This document shows, piece after piece, positions 8,792-16,828 of a stretch of 64,000 bases of DNA. The number at the start of each line of letters is the position of its first letter. Within the stretch, counting starts at the first letter, position 1. The translations under genes and the position numbers were made by a program. A model generated the notes under the pieces. That model saw only the letters and a list, made by a program, of their open reading frames with translations. It ran no database searches and had not been told where the DNA came from. This DNA is from Ruminococcus sp. UBA1409 (GTDB lineage Bacteria > Bacillota > Clostridia > Oscillospirales > Ruminococcaceae): positions 67,547 through 131,546 of the forward strand of contig DBPX01000022.1 in assembly GCA_002305045.1 (NCBI GenBank). Reading direction: 5' to 3'.

Positions 8792-9835
8792 CTAAACTAT
8801 TTCTATCTTGATGGGGGATTTTTCAATCCTGCCGATTACATAAGCGTCCTCGCCGCAGTCTCTTAGAAGCTCAAGCGCCCTGTCGGCGTCCTCCTTTGAG
8901 ACCACTATGCTCATCCCGACGCCCATGTTGAAGGTGTTGAACATATCCCTTTCAGAGATGCCGCCTGTTTTCATGATAAGCTCGAATATCGGCAGCACCC
9001 TGACGCTGGAGCGGTCTATTATCGCTCCTAAGCCGTCTGGAATGCTCCTTGGGATGTTTTCATAGAAGCCGCCGCCGGTGATATGGCTTATTCCCTTGAC
9101 CGATACGCTCTTTAACAGCTCGGTGACCGGCTTTACATATATTTTTGTGGGAGTCAAAAGCGTGTCCCCGACGGAGGCTCCGCTTAGCTCCTCGCAGGGA
9201 AGCGTAATGTCCCTATTTTCGACATCGAACACCTTTCTTACCAGCGAGAAGCCGTTTGAATGTACTCCGCTGGAGGGAAGTGCGATTATAACATCACCTG
9301 GAGCCATCCTCCTGTTGTCTATTATGCTGTCCTTATCGACTATTCCGACGCAGAAGCCGGCGAGGTCGTACTCCTCGGGCGGGTAGAAGCCGGGCATCTC
9401 GGCGGTCTCCCCTCCGATAAGAGCGGCTCCCGACTGACAGCAGCCCTCGCATACTCCCTTTACGATGTCGGCTATCCTCTCGGGATAGTTTTTGCCGCAG
9501 GCGATATAGTCAAGGAAGAAAAGCGGCTTTGCCCCGCAGCAGATTACATCGTTTACGCACATCGCAACGCAGTCGATTCCGACGGTGTCGTGCTTATCAA
9601 GAATAAACGCCAGCTTGAGCTTTGTGCCCACGCCGTCCGTACCGCTGACCAGCACCGGGTTCTTAATCCCCTCAAGGTCAAGCTTAAAAAGCCCTCCGAA
9701 GCCGCCGACATCGGAATATACGCCCTTTGTCATTGTCCTTGCGATATGCTGCTTCATAAGCTCTACAGCCTTATAGCCCGCAGTTATGTCAACTCCAGCA
9801 GCAGCATAGCTGTCCGATTTTGAGATTTCGTTCAT
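8792..9835 (-). CDS. purM: Phosphoribosylformylglycinamidine cyclo-ligase
   Basis: AIR synthetase closes FGAM to aminoimidazole ribotide with ATP, the fifth step. The product has 347 residues, the family size. It begins with the typical [20 protein letters not shown], followed by [15 protein letters not shown] (about residues 63-77), [11 protein letters not shown] (about residues 141-151) and the C-terminal [13 protein letters not shown] (about residues 250-262), all characteristic of PurM. It follows the purF-like gene by 79 bases and precedes purN by 17 bases in the same direction. Confidence 0.97.
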   Translation of the reverse strand: MNEISKSDSYAAAGVDITAGYKAVELMKQHIARTMTKGVYSDVGGFGGLFKLDLEGIKNPVLVSGTDGVGTKLKLAFILDKHDTVGIDCVAMCVNDVICCGAKPLFFLDYIACGKNYPERIADIVKGVCEGCCQSGAALIGGETAEMPGFYPPEEYDLAGFCVGIVDKDSIIDNRRMAPGDVIIALPSSGVHSNGFSLVRKVFDVENRDITLPCEELSGASVGDTLLTPTKIYVKPVTELLKSVSVKGISHITGGGFYENIPRSIPDGLGAIIDRSSVRVLPIFELIMKTGGISERDMFNTFNMGVGMSIVVSKEDADRALELLRDCGEDAYVIGRIEKSPIKIEIV

Positions 9836-9914
9836 AATCTAGCCCTACCTCCTACTAAAATATAATGTCAGGTCCCTAAGCCAAGCCCTATGTACTTAAT
9901 AAGCCCCAGAGGGA

Positions 9915-11336
9915 CTACTCCCTGCCGTCCCAGCAGTAGGTGCAAAGGCAGTCCTTATCTATCCCTATTGCACGGCAGAGGCCCTCAAGCGTCTGAAACT
10001 CCAGCGAGTCAAAGCAGAGCTTTCTGCATATCTCGCTTCGCATCCTTTTTCCTCTCTCGGTGGAGGGGTCGCTGTACTCCTCGAGATGGTTTGCACCCTC
10101 CTCGCCCTCAAGCTCCATTATGGTGGAGCGGGTTATAAGCTCAAGCTCGCTGGTGGAGCGGGAGAAGGCAAGGTACTTACAGCCGTACATTATCGGCGGG
10201 CAGGCGGAGCGCATATGAACGCTTTTTGCGCCGTGTGCGCTCAGAAACTCCACCGTCTCCCTGAGCTGGGTGCCTCTTACTATCGAATCGTCCACAAAGA
10301 GCAGGCTTTTATCCCTTATAAGCTCGTGGACGGGTATCTGCTTCATCTTTGCGACCCTGTTGCGGTCCTTCTGATTCTCCGGCATGAAGCTCCGTGGCCA
10401 TGTCGGGGTGTACTTTATAAACGGTCTTGCAAACGGGACTCCGCTGGTAAGCGAGTATCCTATTGCGTGCGGGGTGCCGGAATCGGGTACTCCGCAGACA
10501 TAGTCTATGTCCGGCAGGGAGCCGTCCTTAATGTCGTTTAGAGCCATTATGCTGCCGTTTCTGTAGCGCATGGTCTCCACCGTGACGCCCTCGTACTCCG
10601 AGGTGGGGTAGCCGTAATACGACCACAGGAAGGCGCATATCCTCTTTTTTGCCCTCGGAGGCTGCAAAACCGTCTCCCCGTCGCTGTGAAGCTCGACTAT
10701 CTCGCCAGGACCAAGCTCCCTGACAGTCTCGTAGCCCAGCTTGGCGTAGGCAAAGCCCTCAAGGGAGACGCACATGCCATCCTCCTTCCTGCCAACCGAC
10801 ACAGGAAGCCTGCCCCAGAGGTCCCTTGCGGCGATGATGCTGCCATCGTCTCTGAGAATAAGTATATTGGCAGTGCCCTCGATGACGCTCTGGGCGAAGA
10901 TAATGCCCTCCGTAAAGCTCTTTTTCTGGTTTATGAGCGCAGCTATAAGCTCGGTGGAGTTTAGCTTGCCGCCTGTCATGGCGTTGAAGTGAACGGAGTT
11001 TGAGAGCTGCTCGCTAAGAAGCCTCTCCGAGTTGTTGACCACTCCGACTATGCATATAGCATATGTTCCCAGGTGGGAGCGGATAAGAAGCGGCTGAGGG
11101 TCGGTATCGTTTATACAGCCTACCGCCGACGTCCCCCTCATCTGCTCAAAGATATGCTCGAACTTCGTCCTAAACGGTGACGCCGTGATGTTGTGGATAT
11201 TCCTCTGAAGTCCTATTTCAGGGTCGTAGGCGGCTATACCGCCGCTCTTTGTCCCCAGATGCGAATGGTAATCTGTGCCGAAAAACACATCGGAGATGAC
11301 ATCCTGCTTTCCGACTACGCCTATGAACCCGCCCAT
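9915..11336 (-). CDS. purF: Amidophosphoribosyltransferase homologue lacking the glutaminase Cys
   Basis: PurF makes phosphoribosylamine from PRPP and ammonia released from glutamine. The 473-residue product has the PRPP-binding loop LLFVDDSIVRGTQL (about residues 346-359). It also has Cys at the positions expected for the Fe-S ligands of the Bacillus-type enzyme: RICAFLW, MYGCKY and the C-terminal CLCTYC. The N-terminus is MGGFIGVVGK: the nucleophilic Cys after the initiator Met is Gly. Other glutaminase residues are also missing, since the usual HVRYST segment reads VGCINDT. The start is firm, because AAGGAG stands 6 bases before this ATG. The sequence suggests a PRPP aminotransferase fed by free ammonia or by a partner glutaminase, or a regulator. 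A canonical purF elsewhere in the genome cannot be excluded. Confidence 0.9.
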   Translation of the reverse strand: MGGFIGVVGKQDVISDVFFGTDYHSHLGTKSGGIAAYDPEIGLQRNIHNITASPFRTKFEHIFEQMRGTSAVGCINDTDPQPLLIRSHLGTYAICIVGVVNNSERLLSEQLSNSVHFNAMTGGKLNSTELIAALINQKKSFTEGIIFAQSVIEGTANILILRDDGSIIAARDLWGRLPVSVGRKEDGMCVSLEGFAYAKLGYETVRELGPGEIVELHSDGETVLQPPRAKKRICAFLWSYYGYPTSEYEGVTVETMRYRNGSIMALNDIKDGSLPDIDYVCGVPDSGTPHAIGYSLTSGVPFARPFIKYTPTWPRSFMPENQKDRNRVAKMKQIPVHELIRDKSLLFVDDSIVRGTQLRETVEFLSAHGAKSVHMRSACPPIMYGCKYLAFSRSTSELELITRSTIMELEGEEGANHLEEYSDPSTERGKRMRSEICRKLCFDSLEFQTLEGLCRAIGIDKDCLCTYCWDGRE

Positions 11337-11702
11337 ACACTACTCCTTAAGCCTTGATATTGTCCCTGCGCTAAAGCACTTCCTCCGCCCCGGAGGGCGA
11401 CCGCCACGGGGCTTTGCCCCTTTTGCCGCAGAAAAGCCGGCGGCTCCCCGAGGGGGTATCACTCCCTCCGGGAGGGGCCTGCTCCCGCCGGGCGGCTCCA
11501 AAGCCCCGCACAAAGCCTTCCGCCCGGGCTCACCGCCCCGGAAACGCCCGTCCCGCCCCGAGCCGCCCGGCGGCGAAGCAGGCAGGCGTCAAAGGCTCTT
11601 TACACCTGGCGGCGCTCCCGCTCGGGACGCCCTGGCTCTTTTTCCCCGCTCCCTCACAGGGGAGCAGGGCAGTCGAGATGATGTCGCCGACCTCCCATCC
11701 GC

Positions 11703-11789
11703 CTCCACCCCACATCACAGGGGAGCGGGTCCCTCGGGAGAGATAAACGCCGTCACATTGCAGCTCCACCCCACATCACAGGGGAGCGG
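11703..11789. repeat. Two identical 27-bp direct repeats
   Basis: The 27 bases at 11703-11729 recur without change at 11764-11790 (one-base uncertainty in counting). The core is CCACATCACAGGGGAGCG. A degenerate third copy starts near 11648. The period is about 61 bases. They lie in the centre of the inverted-repeat element. Confidence 0.75.
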
Positions 11790-11873
11790 GGCTTGGCGGC
11801 ATGAGCCTTTGACGCCGATACCCCCCCCCGTATTTTTCGGGGAGCCGCACGAGCCGGCTTTTCTGCGGCATAC

Positions 11874-11902
11874 CCCCAGCCTCCCCGGAGGGGAGGCTGG
11901 GG
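11874..11902. other. 13-bp perfect hairpin in the insertion-like element
   Basis: CCCCAGCCTCCCC (11874-11886) pairs perfectly with GGGGAGGCTGGGG (11890-11902) around three bases. There is no T-run on either strand, so terminator function is not supported. In the purine transcript it would be a very stable stem between purE and purF and could change their relative expression. Confidence 0.7.
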
Positions 11903-11958
11903 ACGGCGGTCGCCGGTGCCAAGAGCCGCCTCGGTCCTTTACAGCCTGATTTTGCGGC

Positions 11959-12456
11959 TTATTGACTGGAAAATCTTTTTTCTATGTCCTCATTCTTTTT
12001 TAGGACCTTATAAGAGTCCTCCGAACGCTTTTTTGCCAGCCTGTCGCTAAGCTCGCCGTCCTCAAGAGCCAGAATCTGCGCCGAAAGCAGAGCGGCGTTG
12101 ACGCCGGCATTTATCCCGACCGTAGCCACCGGCATTCCGGGAGGCATCATAACGGTGGATAAAAGAGCGTCCACGCCGTCGAGCACAGAGGATTTGCAGG
12201 GTATGCCGATAACCGGCAGCACCGTGTTGGCGGCGATAGCTCCGGCAAGATGCGCTGCCATTCCCGCCGCCGCAATTATGACTCCGAAGCCGTTTTCCTT
12301 GGCTGAGCGTGCAAAATCCCTCGCCTGGTCCGGGGTCCTGTGTGCAGAGTATACATGAACCTCATACGGAACCTTAAGCGAGGCAAGGGTATCAATAGCC
12401 TTCTCAACGATTGGAAGGTCACTGTCGCTTCCCATAACTATGCCGACCTTTTTCAT
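11959..12456 (-). CDS. purE: N5-carboxyaminoimidazole ribonucleotide mutase, class I PurE
   Basis: PurE converts N5-CAIR to CAIR in purine synthesis. The 165-residue product is the usual length. It starts with VGIVMGSDSDLPI (phosphate-binding Ser-Asp-Ser-Asp, residues 4-16), has SAHRTPDQ (about residues 38-45) with the catalytic His, and AAAGMAAHLAGA (about residues 62-73), all typical of class I PurE. No purK is present in the window. It is the first gene after the operon promoter at 12657-12685; a leader of about 195 bases precedes it, and a 620-base gap with an insertion-like element follows before the purF homologue. Confidence 0.96.
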   Translation of the reverse strand: MKKVGIVMGSDSDLPIVEKAIDTLASLKVPYEVHVYSAHRTPDQARDFARSAKENGFGVIIAAAGMAAHLAGAIAANTVLPVIGIPCKSSVLDGVDALLSTVMMPPGMPVATVGINAGVNAALLSAQILALEDGELSDRLAKKRSEDSYKVLKKNEDIEKRFSSQ

Positions 12457-12488
12457 CCCTTCGCCATCCTTTCAAAATCCGGGTAAAT

Positions 12489-12518
12489 AAAAAAGACTGT
12501 CGAAGCCTCCCGAAACAG
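12489..12518 (-). terminator. Possible attenuator in the purine leader
   Basis: On the minus strand a weak hairpin (12511-12518 with 12497-12502, two-base bulge) is followed by TCTTTTTT. It stands 33 bases before purE, in a GC-rich leader. I looked for a purine or ZTP riboswitch and could not convince myself of either. Confidence 0.35.
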
Positions 12519-12656
12519 GACGCTCCGATATTAAAATGTCCTCCTGACAGACGGGAGCAAGAGCCCAGGGGTGCCGCAGACGCCGGGCTAAGCGCCCTCC
12601 CGCAGCTCCCCGCACAGCCCGCAAAGCCGCTTGACAGGTCGTTTTTTCCTACTTAG

Positions 12657-12685
12657 AGTATAACAAATATTTAATCTACCGTCAA
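12657..12685 (-). promoter_or_regulatory. SigA-type promoter of the purine operon
   Basis: On the minus strand TTGACG (12680-12685) and TATACT (12657-12662) are separated by exactly 17 bases, close to the consensus. Transcription would begin near 12650 and run through a leader of about 195 bases to purE. The -35 box lies only 20 bases after the pyrB stop codon. Confidence 0.85.
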
Positions 12686-12704
12686 GCAGATAGCCCTAAA
12701 ATCG

Positions 12705-13796
12705 CTAATTTTGTCGAGTCTCACAATAGACGCAGCGGTAAATCCCGTTTTCTTTATCAGTAAGCTTAAACGCCTGCACAAGCTCCTGCTCCACCGAGGT
12801 TATGCACCTTGTGTTCCTGCACCTGAAGCGGTTGTAGACTATCTCCTCCTCGCTTTCACGGGGAGCCGGTGCGGCGTCGTCCTTGATAAGCCCTAAGAGC
12901 TTCATGATAAGAGCCATCCTGATGTACCTGCCGTACTTTGCCTGCTTGAAGTAGCACGCCCTGCTGTCGCTGTCGACGGCGACGGATATCTCGTTGACCC
13001 TGGGAAGCGGATGCATTACTATCATGTCACTGCCTGCGAGCCTCATCTTGTCCTCGGTGAGGATGTAGGTATCCTTGAGCCTTAGGTACTCGTCGTCGCT
13101 TACAAACCTCTCCCTTTGTATCCTTGTCATGTAAAGGACATCAAGGCTGGGTATCGCCTCCTCCAGGGACTGGCACTGAACAAACTCTATCCCCTTTTTC
13201 TCGATGTACTCGTACTTGACAAAGCCGGGAAGCCTTAGCTCCTCCGGGGAGATAAGCACGAATTTCACGCCGCTGTACCTCGACATTGCGCTTATGAGGG
13301 AGTGTACCGTCCTGCCGAACTTGAGGTCCCCGCAGAGTCCGATAGTGAGATTGTCAAGCCTGCCCTTTTCATGCCTTATGGTCATAAGGTCGGTCAGGGT
13401 CTGGGTGGGATGGTAATGCCCGCCGTCCCCGGCGTTTATAACCGGGACGCTTGAATGCTGTGCGGCGACTATCGGGGCGCCCTCCTTGGGATGCCTCATC
13501 ACCACTATGTCGGAATAGGCTGAGACCATGGTTGCGGTGTCGGCGACGCTTTCGCCCTTTGAGGCGGAGCTTGAGCCTGCCTCCGAGAAGCCAAGAACGC
13601 TTCCTCCCAGAGACAGCATGGCTGACTCAAAGCTCAGCCTTGTTCTGGTGGACGGCTCGTAGAACAGGGTCGCAAGGATTTTATGCCGGCAGACCTCGCT
13701 GTAGCTCTCGGGATTTTTAATTATATCGTCCGCCACATCTATCAGCCTGTCTATTTCCTCCACCGAAAAATCGAGTATGTTTATAAGATTTCTCAT
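12705..13796 (-). CDS. pyrB: Aspartate carbamoyltransferase fused to a PyrI-type zinc domain
   Basis: ATCase makes carbamoyl aspartate, the first committed step of pyrimidine synthesis. Residues 1-305 form a complete catalytic chain with [15 protein letters not shown] (carbamoyl-phosphate loop, about residues 45-59), [10 protein letters not shown] (about residues 122-131) and [10 protein letters not shown] (about residues 262-271). After a short charged linker, residues 325-363 carry C-X4-C, then C-X2-C (RCRNTRCI and YRCVYCE), matching the zinc domain of the regulatory chain PyrI. The nucleotide-binding allosteric domain of PyrI is absent. In E. coli this zinc domain holds catalytic and regulatory chains together, so the fusion may stabilise the trimer or bind a partner without CTP/ATP control. 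It overlaps pyrE by 4 bases and is last in its operon. Confidence 0.95.
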   Translation of the reverse strand: MRNLINILDFSVEEIDRLIDVADDIIKNPESYSEVCRHKILATLFYEPSTRTRLSFESAMLSLGGSVLGFSEAGSSSASKGESVADTATMVSAYSDIVVMRHPKEGAPIVAAQHSSVPVINAGDGGHYHPTQTLTDLMTIRHEKGRLDNLTIGLCGDLKFGRTVHSLISAMSRYSGVKFVLISPEELRLPGFVKYEYIEKKGIEFVQCQSLEEAIPSLDVLYMTRIQRERFVSDDEYLRLKDTYILTEDKMRLAGSDMIVMHPLPRVNEISVAVDSDSRACYFKQAKYGRYIRMALIMKLLGLIKDDAAPAPRESEEEIVYNRFRCRNTRCITSVEQELVQAFKLTDKENGIYRCVYCETRQN

Positions 13797-14449
13797 TCTG
13801 CCGCTCCGTAAACCGAAAGATAGTCCCTAATCCTGTTTATGTCCTCGCCCATGCCGCCCTTTGCCTCTAGATACTCGATTATGTCAAAAACATCGACTAT
13901 AGAGTAGACCGGGAAGCCGAACTCCTCCTCTATTTCCTGCATGGCGCCCTTTTGGGTCCTTCCTCTTTCCTTCCTGTCGACCATTATAAGGGTGGCGGCA
14001 ACCTTAACCCCCTCAAGACGGGACAGAATCTCCATGCTCTCTCTTATGGCTGTGCCTGCGGTAATTACATCCTCGGTAATTACTACCTCCTCGCCCGGCT
14101 TAGGGACATACCCGACGAAGATTCCGCCCTCGCCGTGGTCCTTTGCCTCCTTGCGGTTGAAGAAGAAGGGAAGGTCAAGCCCCTTTTCTGAGAGCGCCTG
14201 AGCCGCACTCACCGCTATTGAGATTCCCTTGTAGGCAGGACCGTACAGCACCGTCCTTTTATCTCCCAGACCCTCGGTGTATGCTTTTGCGTAGAAGCCG
14301 CCCAGCCTTCTAATCTGTGCGCCGGTCTTTATCTCGCCGGCGTTTATGAAATAGGGTATCCTTCTGCCGCTCTTTGCTATGAAGTCTCCGAACTTTAAAA
14401 CATTCGCCTCAACCAAAAAATCAATAAATTCCTTCTTGTAATCCTTCAT
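13793..14449 (-). CDS. pyrE: Orotate phosphoribosyltransferase
   Basis: PyrE attaches orotate to PRPP to form OMP. The product has 218 residues, normal for the family. The PRPP loop is [17 protein letters not shown] (about residues 122-138), and the N-terminal half has the [16 protein letters not shown] region and [11 protein letters not shown] (about residues 69-79). The end overlaps the pyrB start by four bases (ATGA-type coupling), and pyrF lies 13 bases upstream, so all three are almost certainly on one mRNA. Confidence 0.96.
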   Translation of the reverse strand: MKDYKKEFIDFLVEANVLKFGDFIAKSGRRIPYFINAGEIKTGAQIRRLGGFYAKAYTEGLGDKRTVLYGPAYKGISIAVSAAQALSEKGLDLPFFFNRKEAKDHGEGGIFVGYVPKPGEEVVITEDVITAGTAIRESMEILSRLEGVKVAATLIMVDRKERGRTQKGAMQEIEEEFGFPVYSIVDVFDIIEYLEAKGGMGEDINRIRDYLSVYGAAE

Positions 14450-14462
14450 CCTAATTCCTCCC

Positions 14463-15161
14463 TCAGTCTACAAACCCCCTTATGCACCGCTCGTATGCCT
14501 CCACAGGGTCAGAGGCTGCGGTTATGGGCCGTCCTACCACTATATAGTCAGAGCCGGCGAGCTTTGCCTGAGCCGGGGTCATCACCCTTTTCTGGTCGCC
14601 TATGTCGCCGTCTGCGAATCTGACTCCCGGAGTAACCGTTAAAAAGCTGTCAGAGCATACTGAGTGTACCTTGCCGGACTCCAGCGGAGAGCACACAACG
14701 CCGTCAAGCCCGCAGTCCGCCGCAGTTTTTGCGTAGTGCATGACAACCTGGTCGATAGGCTCCTTTATGAGAATGTCCCTTTCCATCGACTCCTGGTCGG
14801 TGGAGGTGAGCTGAGTCACCGCAATAAGAAGCGGTCTTGTGCCGTCGGGACGGGTAAGCCCCTCCAAAGCCGCCCTCATCATCTCCTGAGTCCCGGCTGC
14901 GTGGAGGTTTGTCATGTCGACCTCCAGCCCGCTTAAAACGCTCATCGCCTTTTTAACGGTGTTCGGGATGTCGTGGAGCTTTAGATCCAGAAATATCTTA
15001 TGACCTCTTTTTTTAATCTCCCTGACGATATCAGGTCCCTCGGCGTAAAAAAGCTCCATCCCGATTTTGACAAACGGCTTTCTCCCCTTGAAAAGCTCCA
15101 AAAAGGACATCACCCTTTCCCTAGACGGAAAATCGCACGCAACTATTACATCCTTACCCAT
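14463..15161 (-). CDS. pyrF: Orotidine 5'-phosphate decarboxylase
   Basis: PyrF decarboxylates OMP to UMP. The catalytic Lys-Asp set is visible in [13 protein letters not shown] (about residues 56-68), with ACDFPSRE at the start and [12 protein letters not shown] near the end. I place the start at the ATG at 15161 (about 232 residues), because AGGAGG stands 8 bases upstream of it. A GTG at 15168-15170 overlaps that ribosome site and is unlikely to be used. The start lies inside the last codons of pyrD (8-base overlap), showing tight coupling. Confidence 0.95.
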   Translation of the reverse strand: MGKDVIVACDFPSRERVMSFLELFKGRKPFVKIGMELFYAEGPDIVREIKKRGHKIFLDLKLHDIPNTVKKAMSVLSGLEVDMTNLHAAGTQEMMRAALEGLTRPDGTRPLLIAVTQLTSTDQESMERDILIKEPIDQVVMHYAKTAADCGLDGVVCSPLESGKVHSVCSDSFLTVTPGVRFADGDIGDQKRVMTPAQAKLAGSDYIVVGRPITAASDPVEAYERCIRGFVD

Positions 15162-16074
15162 TGTGAGCACCTCCTATAATATCCTCAAGCCTTGAAATGC
15201 CAAGGCTGTCCATCACCGAGGGAAGCTCCTCGATTATCCTTTTTGCACAGCAAGGCTCGACAAGGTTCTGAGTCCCTATCTCGACCGCCGTGGCTCCTGC
15301 CAGCATCATCTCTATTACATCCCTGGCCGAGGACACTCCGCCCATTCCGACCACCGGGATTTTAACCGCCTCGTATACCTGATAGACCATCCTAAGCGCC
15401 ACCGGGAATATCGCCGGGCCGGAGAAGCCGCCCATTTTGTTTGCTATGACAGGCCTTTTGGTCCTTAAATCTATCCTCATGCCAAGAAGGGTGTTTATAA
15501 GGCTAAGTCCGTCTGCTCCGGCGTCCTCGCACGCCCTTGCAATTGGCACTATGTCCGTAACATTAGGTGAGAGCTTTACTATGACCGGCTTTTTTGTCAC
15601 CGCCCTTACCGCCCTCGTGACGCTTGCGGCAGCCTCAGGGCTGACCCCGAAGCTCATCCCTCCGCCGTGTACATTGGGACAGCTTATGTTGACCTCCAGC
15701 CAGCCCACCTCCGGGCAGCCGTCCAGCCTTTGGCAGGTGTAGGCATAGTCCTCTAAAGAAAAGCCGCTGACATTCGCCATCACCTTTTTTGAAAATACCT
15801 CCCTGAGCCGTGGCATCTCCTCGGATATAACCCTTTCCACTCCGGGATTCTGAAGCCCGACCGAGTTTATCATCCCCATGCTGCACTCGGCGATTCTCGG
15901 GGTGGGGTTTCCGAATCTTGGGTCCTTAGTCGTCCCCTTAAACGAGAAGCTCCCTAGGATATTGATATCGTAAAGCTCGGCAAACTCGTAGCCGTAGCCA
16001 AAGGTCCCGCTTGCGGGTATCACGGGATTGTCAAGCTCTATCCCGCAAAGAGTGGTTTTAAGCCTGTTTTCCAT
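15154..16074 (-). CDS. pyrD: Dihydroorotate dehydrogenase B, catalytic subunit
   Basis: PyrD oxidises dihydroorotate to orotate using FMN. With 306 residues and the catalytic Cys in [12 protein letters not shown] (about residues 128-139), it belongs to class 1B, the NAD-linked heterotetramer, rather than the quinone-linked class 2. FMN-site motifs include [10 protein letters not shown] near the start and [11 protein letters not shown] (about residues 242-252). The partner electron-transfer subunit PyrK is encoded 4 bases upstream, as in other Firmicutes. The C-terminus overlaps the pyrF start. Confidence 0.96.
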   Translation of the reverse strand: MENRLKTTLCGIELDNPVIPASGTFGYGYEFAELYDINILGSFSFKGTTKDPRFGNPTPRIAECSMGMINSVGLQNPGVERVISEEMPRLREVFSKKVMANVSGFSLEDYAYTCQRLDGCPEVGWLEVNISCPNVHGGGMSFGVSPEAAASVTRAVRAVTKKPVIVKLSPNVTDIVPIARACEDAGADGLSLINTLLGMRIDLRTKRPVIANKMGGFSGPAIFPVALRMVYQVYEAVKIPVVGMGGVSSARDVIEMMLAGATAVEIGTQNLVEPCCAKRIIEELPSVMDSLGISRLEDIIGGAHNG

Positions 16075-16078
16075 TCCC

Positions 16079-16819
16079 TTACCCCCTGTCCCAGATTATA
16101 TCGGAGGAGTCCATGACGGGACCCTCCCGGCAGATTCTCTTAAAGCCTGTAACGGTTTTGCAGGAGCAGCCCATGCACGCCCCGAAGCCGCAGCCCATTC
16201 TCTCCTCGAAGCTGTACTGACCCGAAGTCCTCATGACGCCGTGCATGGCTCTAAACATAGCCTCCGGCCCGCAGCTGTAAAAGAAGCTGTAGGATAGGCC
16301 GGGTATAGCGTCGGTGACAAAGCCGTGACCGCCGTAGCTGCCGTCCGCCGTCATGACGGTTACGCCAGCTCCCAGACGGCTAAATTCCTCCTCGTAAAAG
16401 ACATCCTCAGCCGAGTTAAAGCCAAGCACGCAGCTGACCCGGCAGCCCTTTTCTATAAGCCTTTTTGCAAGGAGGTACAAGGGCGGCACTCCGACTCCCC
16501 CTCCGACAAGAAGCGGGCTCTCCCCGCTTTTTTCAAGGCTGTAGCCGTTTCCTAGGCCGCTGAGGGTATCTACAGCCGTCCCCGGGGCAATAAGGCTAAG
16601 GCTTTTTGTACCCTGCCCGACCACCTTGTAGATTATGGTGAGCCTTCCGTCCTCGCAGTCGCAGACGGATATGGGCCTTCTGAGATAGAAGCCGTCCAGC
16701 CTTAGGTTTACAAACTGCCCGGGACGGGTTATCGGCGAGGTGTCGCCAAGAAGGGTCATTTTGTAGACCTCACGGGCTATCGGGATATTTTCCTCCACCG
16801 TGTAAATAAGCTGCTTCAT
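16079..16819 (-). CDS. pyrK: Dihydroorotate dehydrogenase B, electron-transfer subunit
   Basis: PyrK carries electrons from PyrD to NAD through FAD and a [2Fe-2S] cluster. The 246-residue protein has a ferredoxin-reductase-like FAD part with LRRPISVCDCEDG (about residues 47-59), a NAD-binding Gly-rich LLVGGGVGVPPLYLLA (about residues 102-117), and a C-terminal cluster motif CGFGACMGCSC followed by a further Cys in KRICREGP. Length and motifs are standard. It lies between carB and pyrD with 4- and 9-base gaps. Confidence 0.96.
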   Translation of the reverse strand: MKQLIYTVEENIPIAREVYKMTLLGDTSPITRPGQFVNLRLDGFYLRRPISVCDCEDGRLTIIYKVVGQGTKSLSLIAPGTAVDTLSGLGNGYSLEKSGESPLLVGGGVGVPPLYLLAKRLIEKGCRVSCVLGFNSAEDVFYEEEFSRLGAGVTVMTADGSYGGHGFVTDAIPGLSYSFFYSCGPEAMFRAMHGVMRTSGQYSFEERMGCGFGACMGCSCKTVTGFKRICREGPVMDSSDIIWDRG

Positions 16820-16828
16820 AAAGCCCTC

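Larger units (their letters stand above)
11396..11914. mobile_element. MITE-like inverted-repeat element between purE and purF
   Basis: The ends of this GC-rich, gene-free block mirror each other in four ordered segments: 11396-11405 with 11905-11914, 11424-11441 with 11853-11870 (18 of 18 bases), 11442-11451 with 11837-11846 (10 of 10), and 11452-11460 with 11817-11825 (9 of 9). The interior has tandem 27-bp repeats and palindromes but no gene with family features. Overlapping open frames here (for example 11414-11746 and 11530-11769) have an arginine/proline-rich, non-protein-like composition. No transposase is present. It separates purE from the remaining purine genes by about 620 bases, so it looks like a non-autonomous insertion or an intergenic repeat cassette. 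Confidence 0.65.

Noticed and set aside
9940-9955. Third copy of the junction element (GTGCAAAGGCAG)
   Set aside because: It is the coding sequence of the CLCTYC tail of the PurF homologue and lacks the other helices.
11414-11769. Open frames of 79-110 codons in the purE-purF gap
   Set aside because: Composition is Pro/Arg/Gly-rich, frames overlap on both strands in a repeat-containing GC-rich block, no ribosome site or family motif; treated as non-coding.
12540-12640. ZTP or purine riboswitch in the purE leader
   Set aside because: Strings such as CGGGGAG and CCCCTGGGC resemble parts of the ZTP motif, but the order and pairing could not be made to fit.
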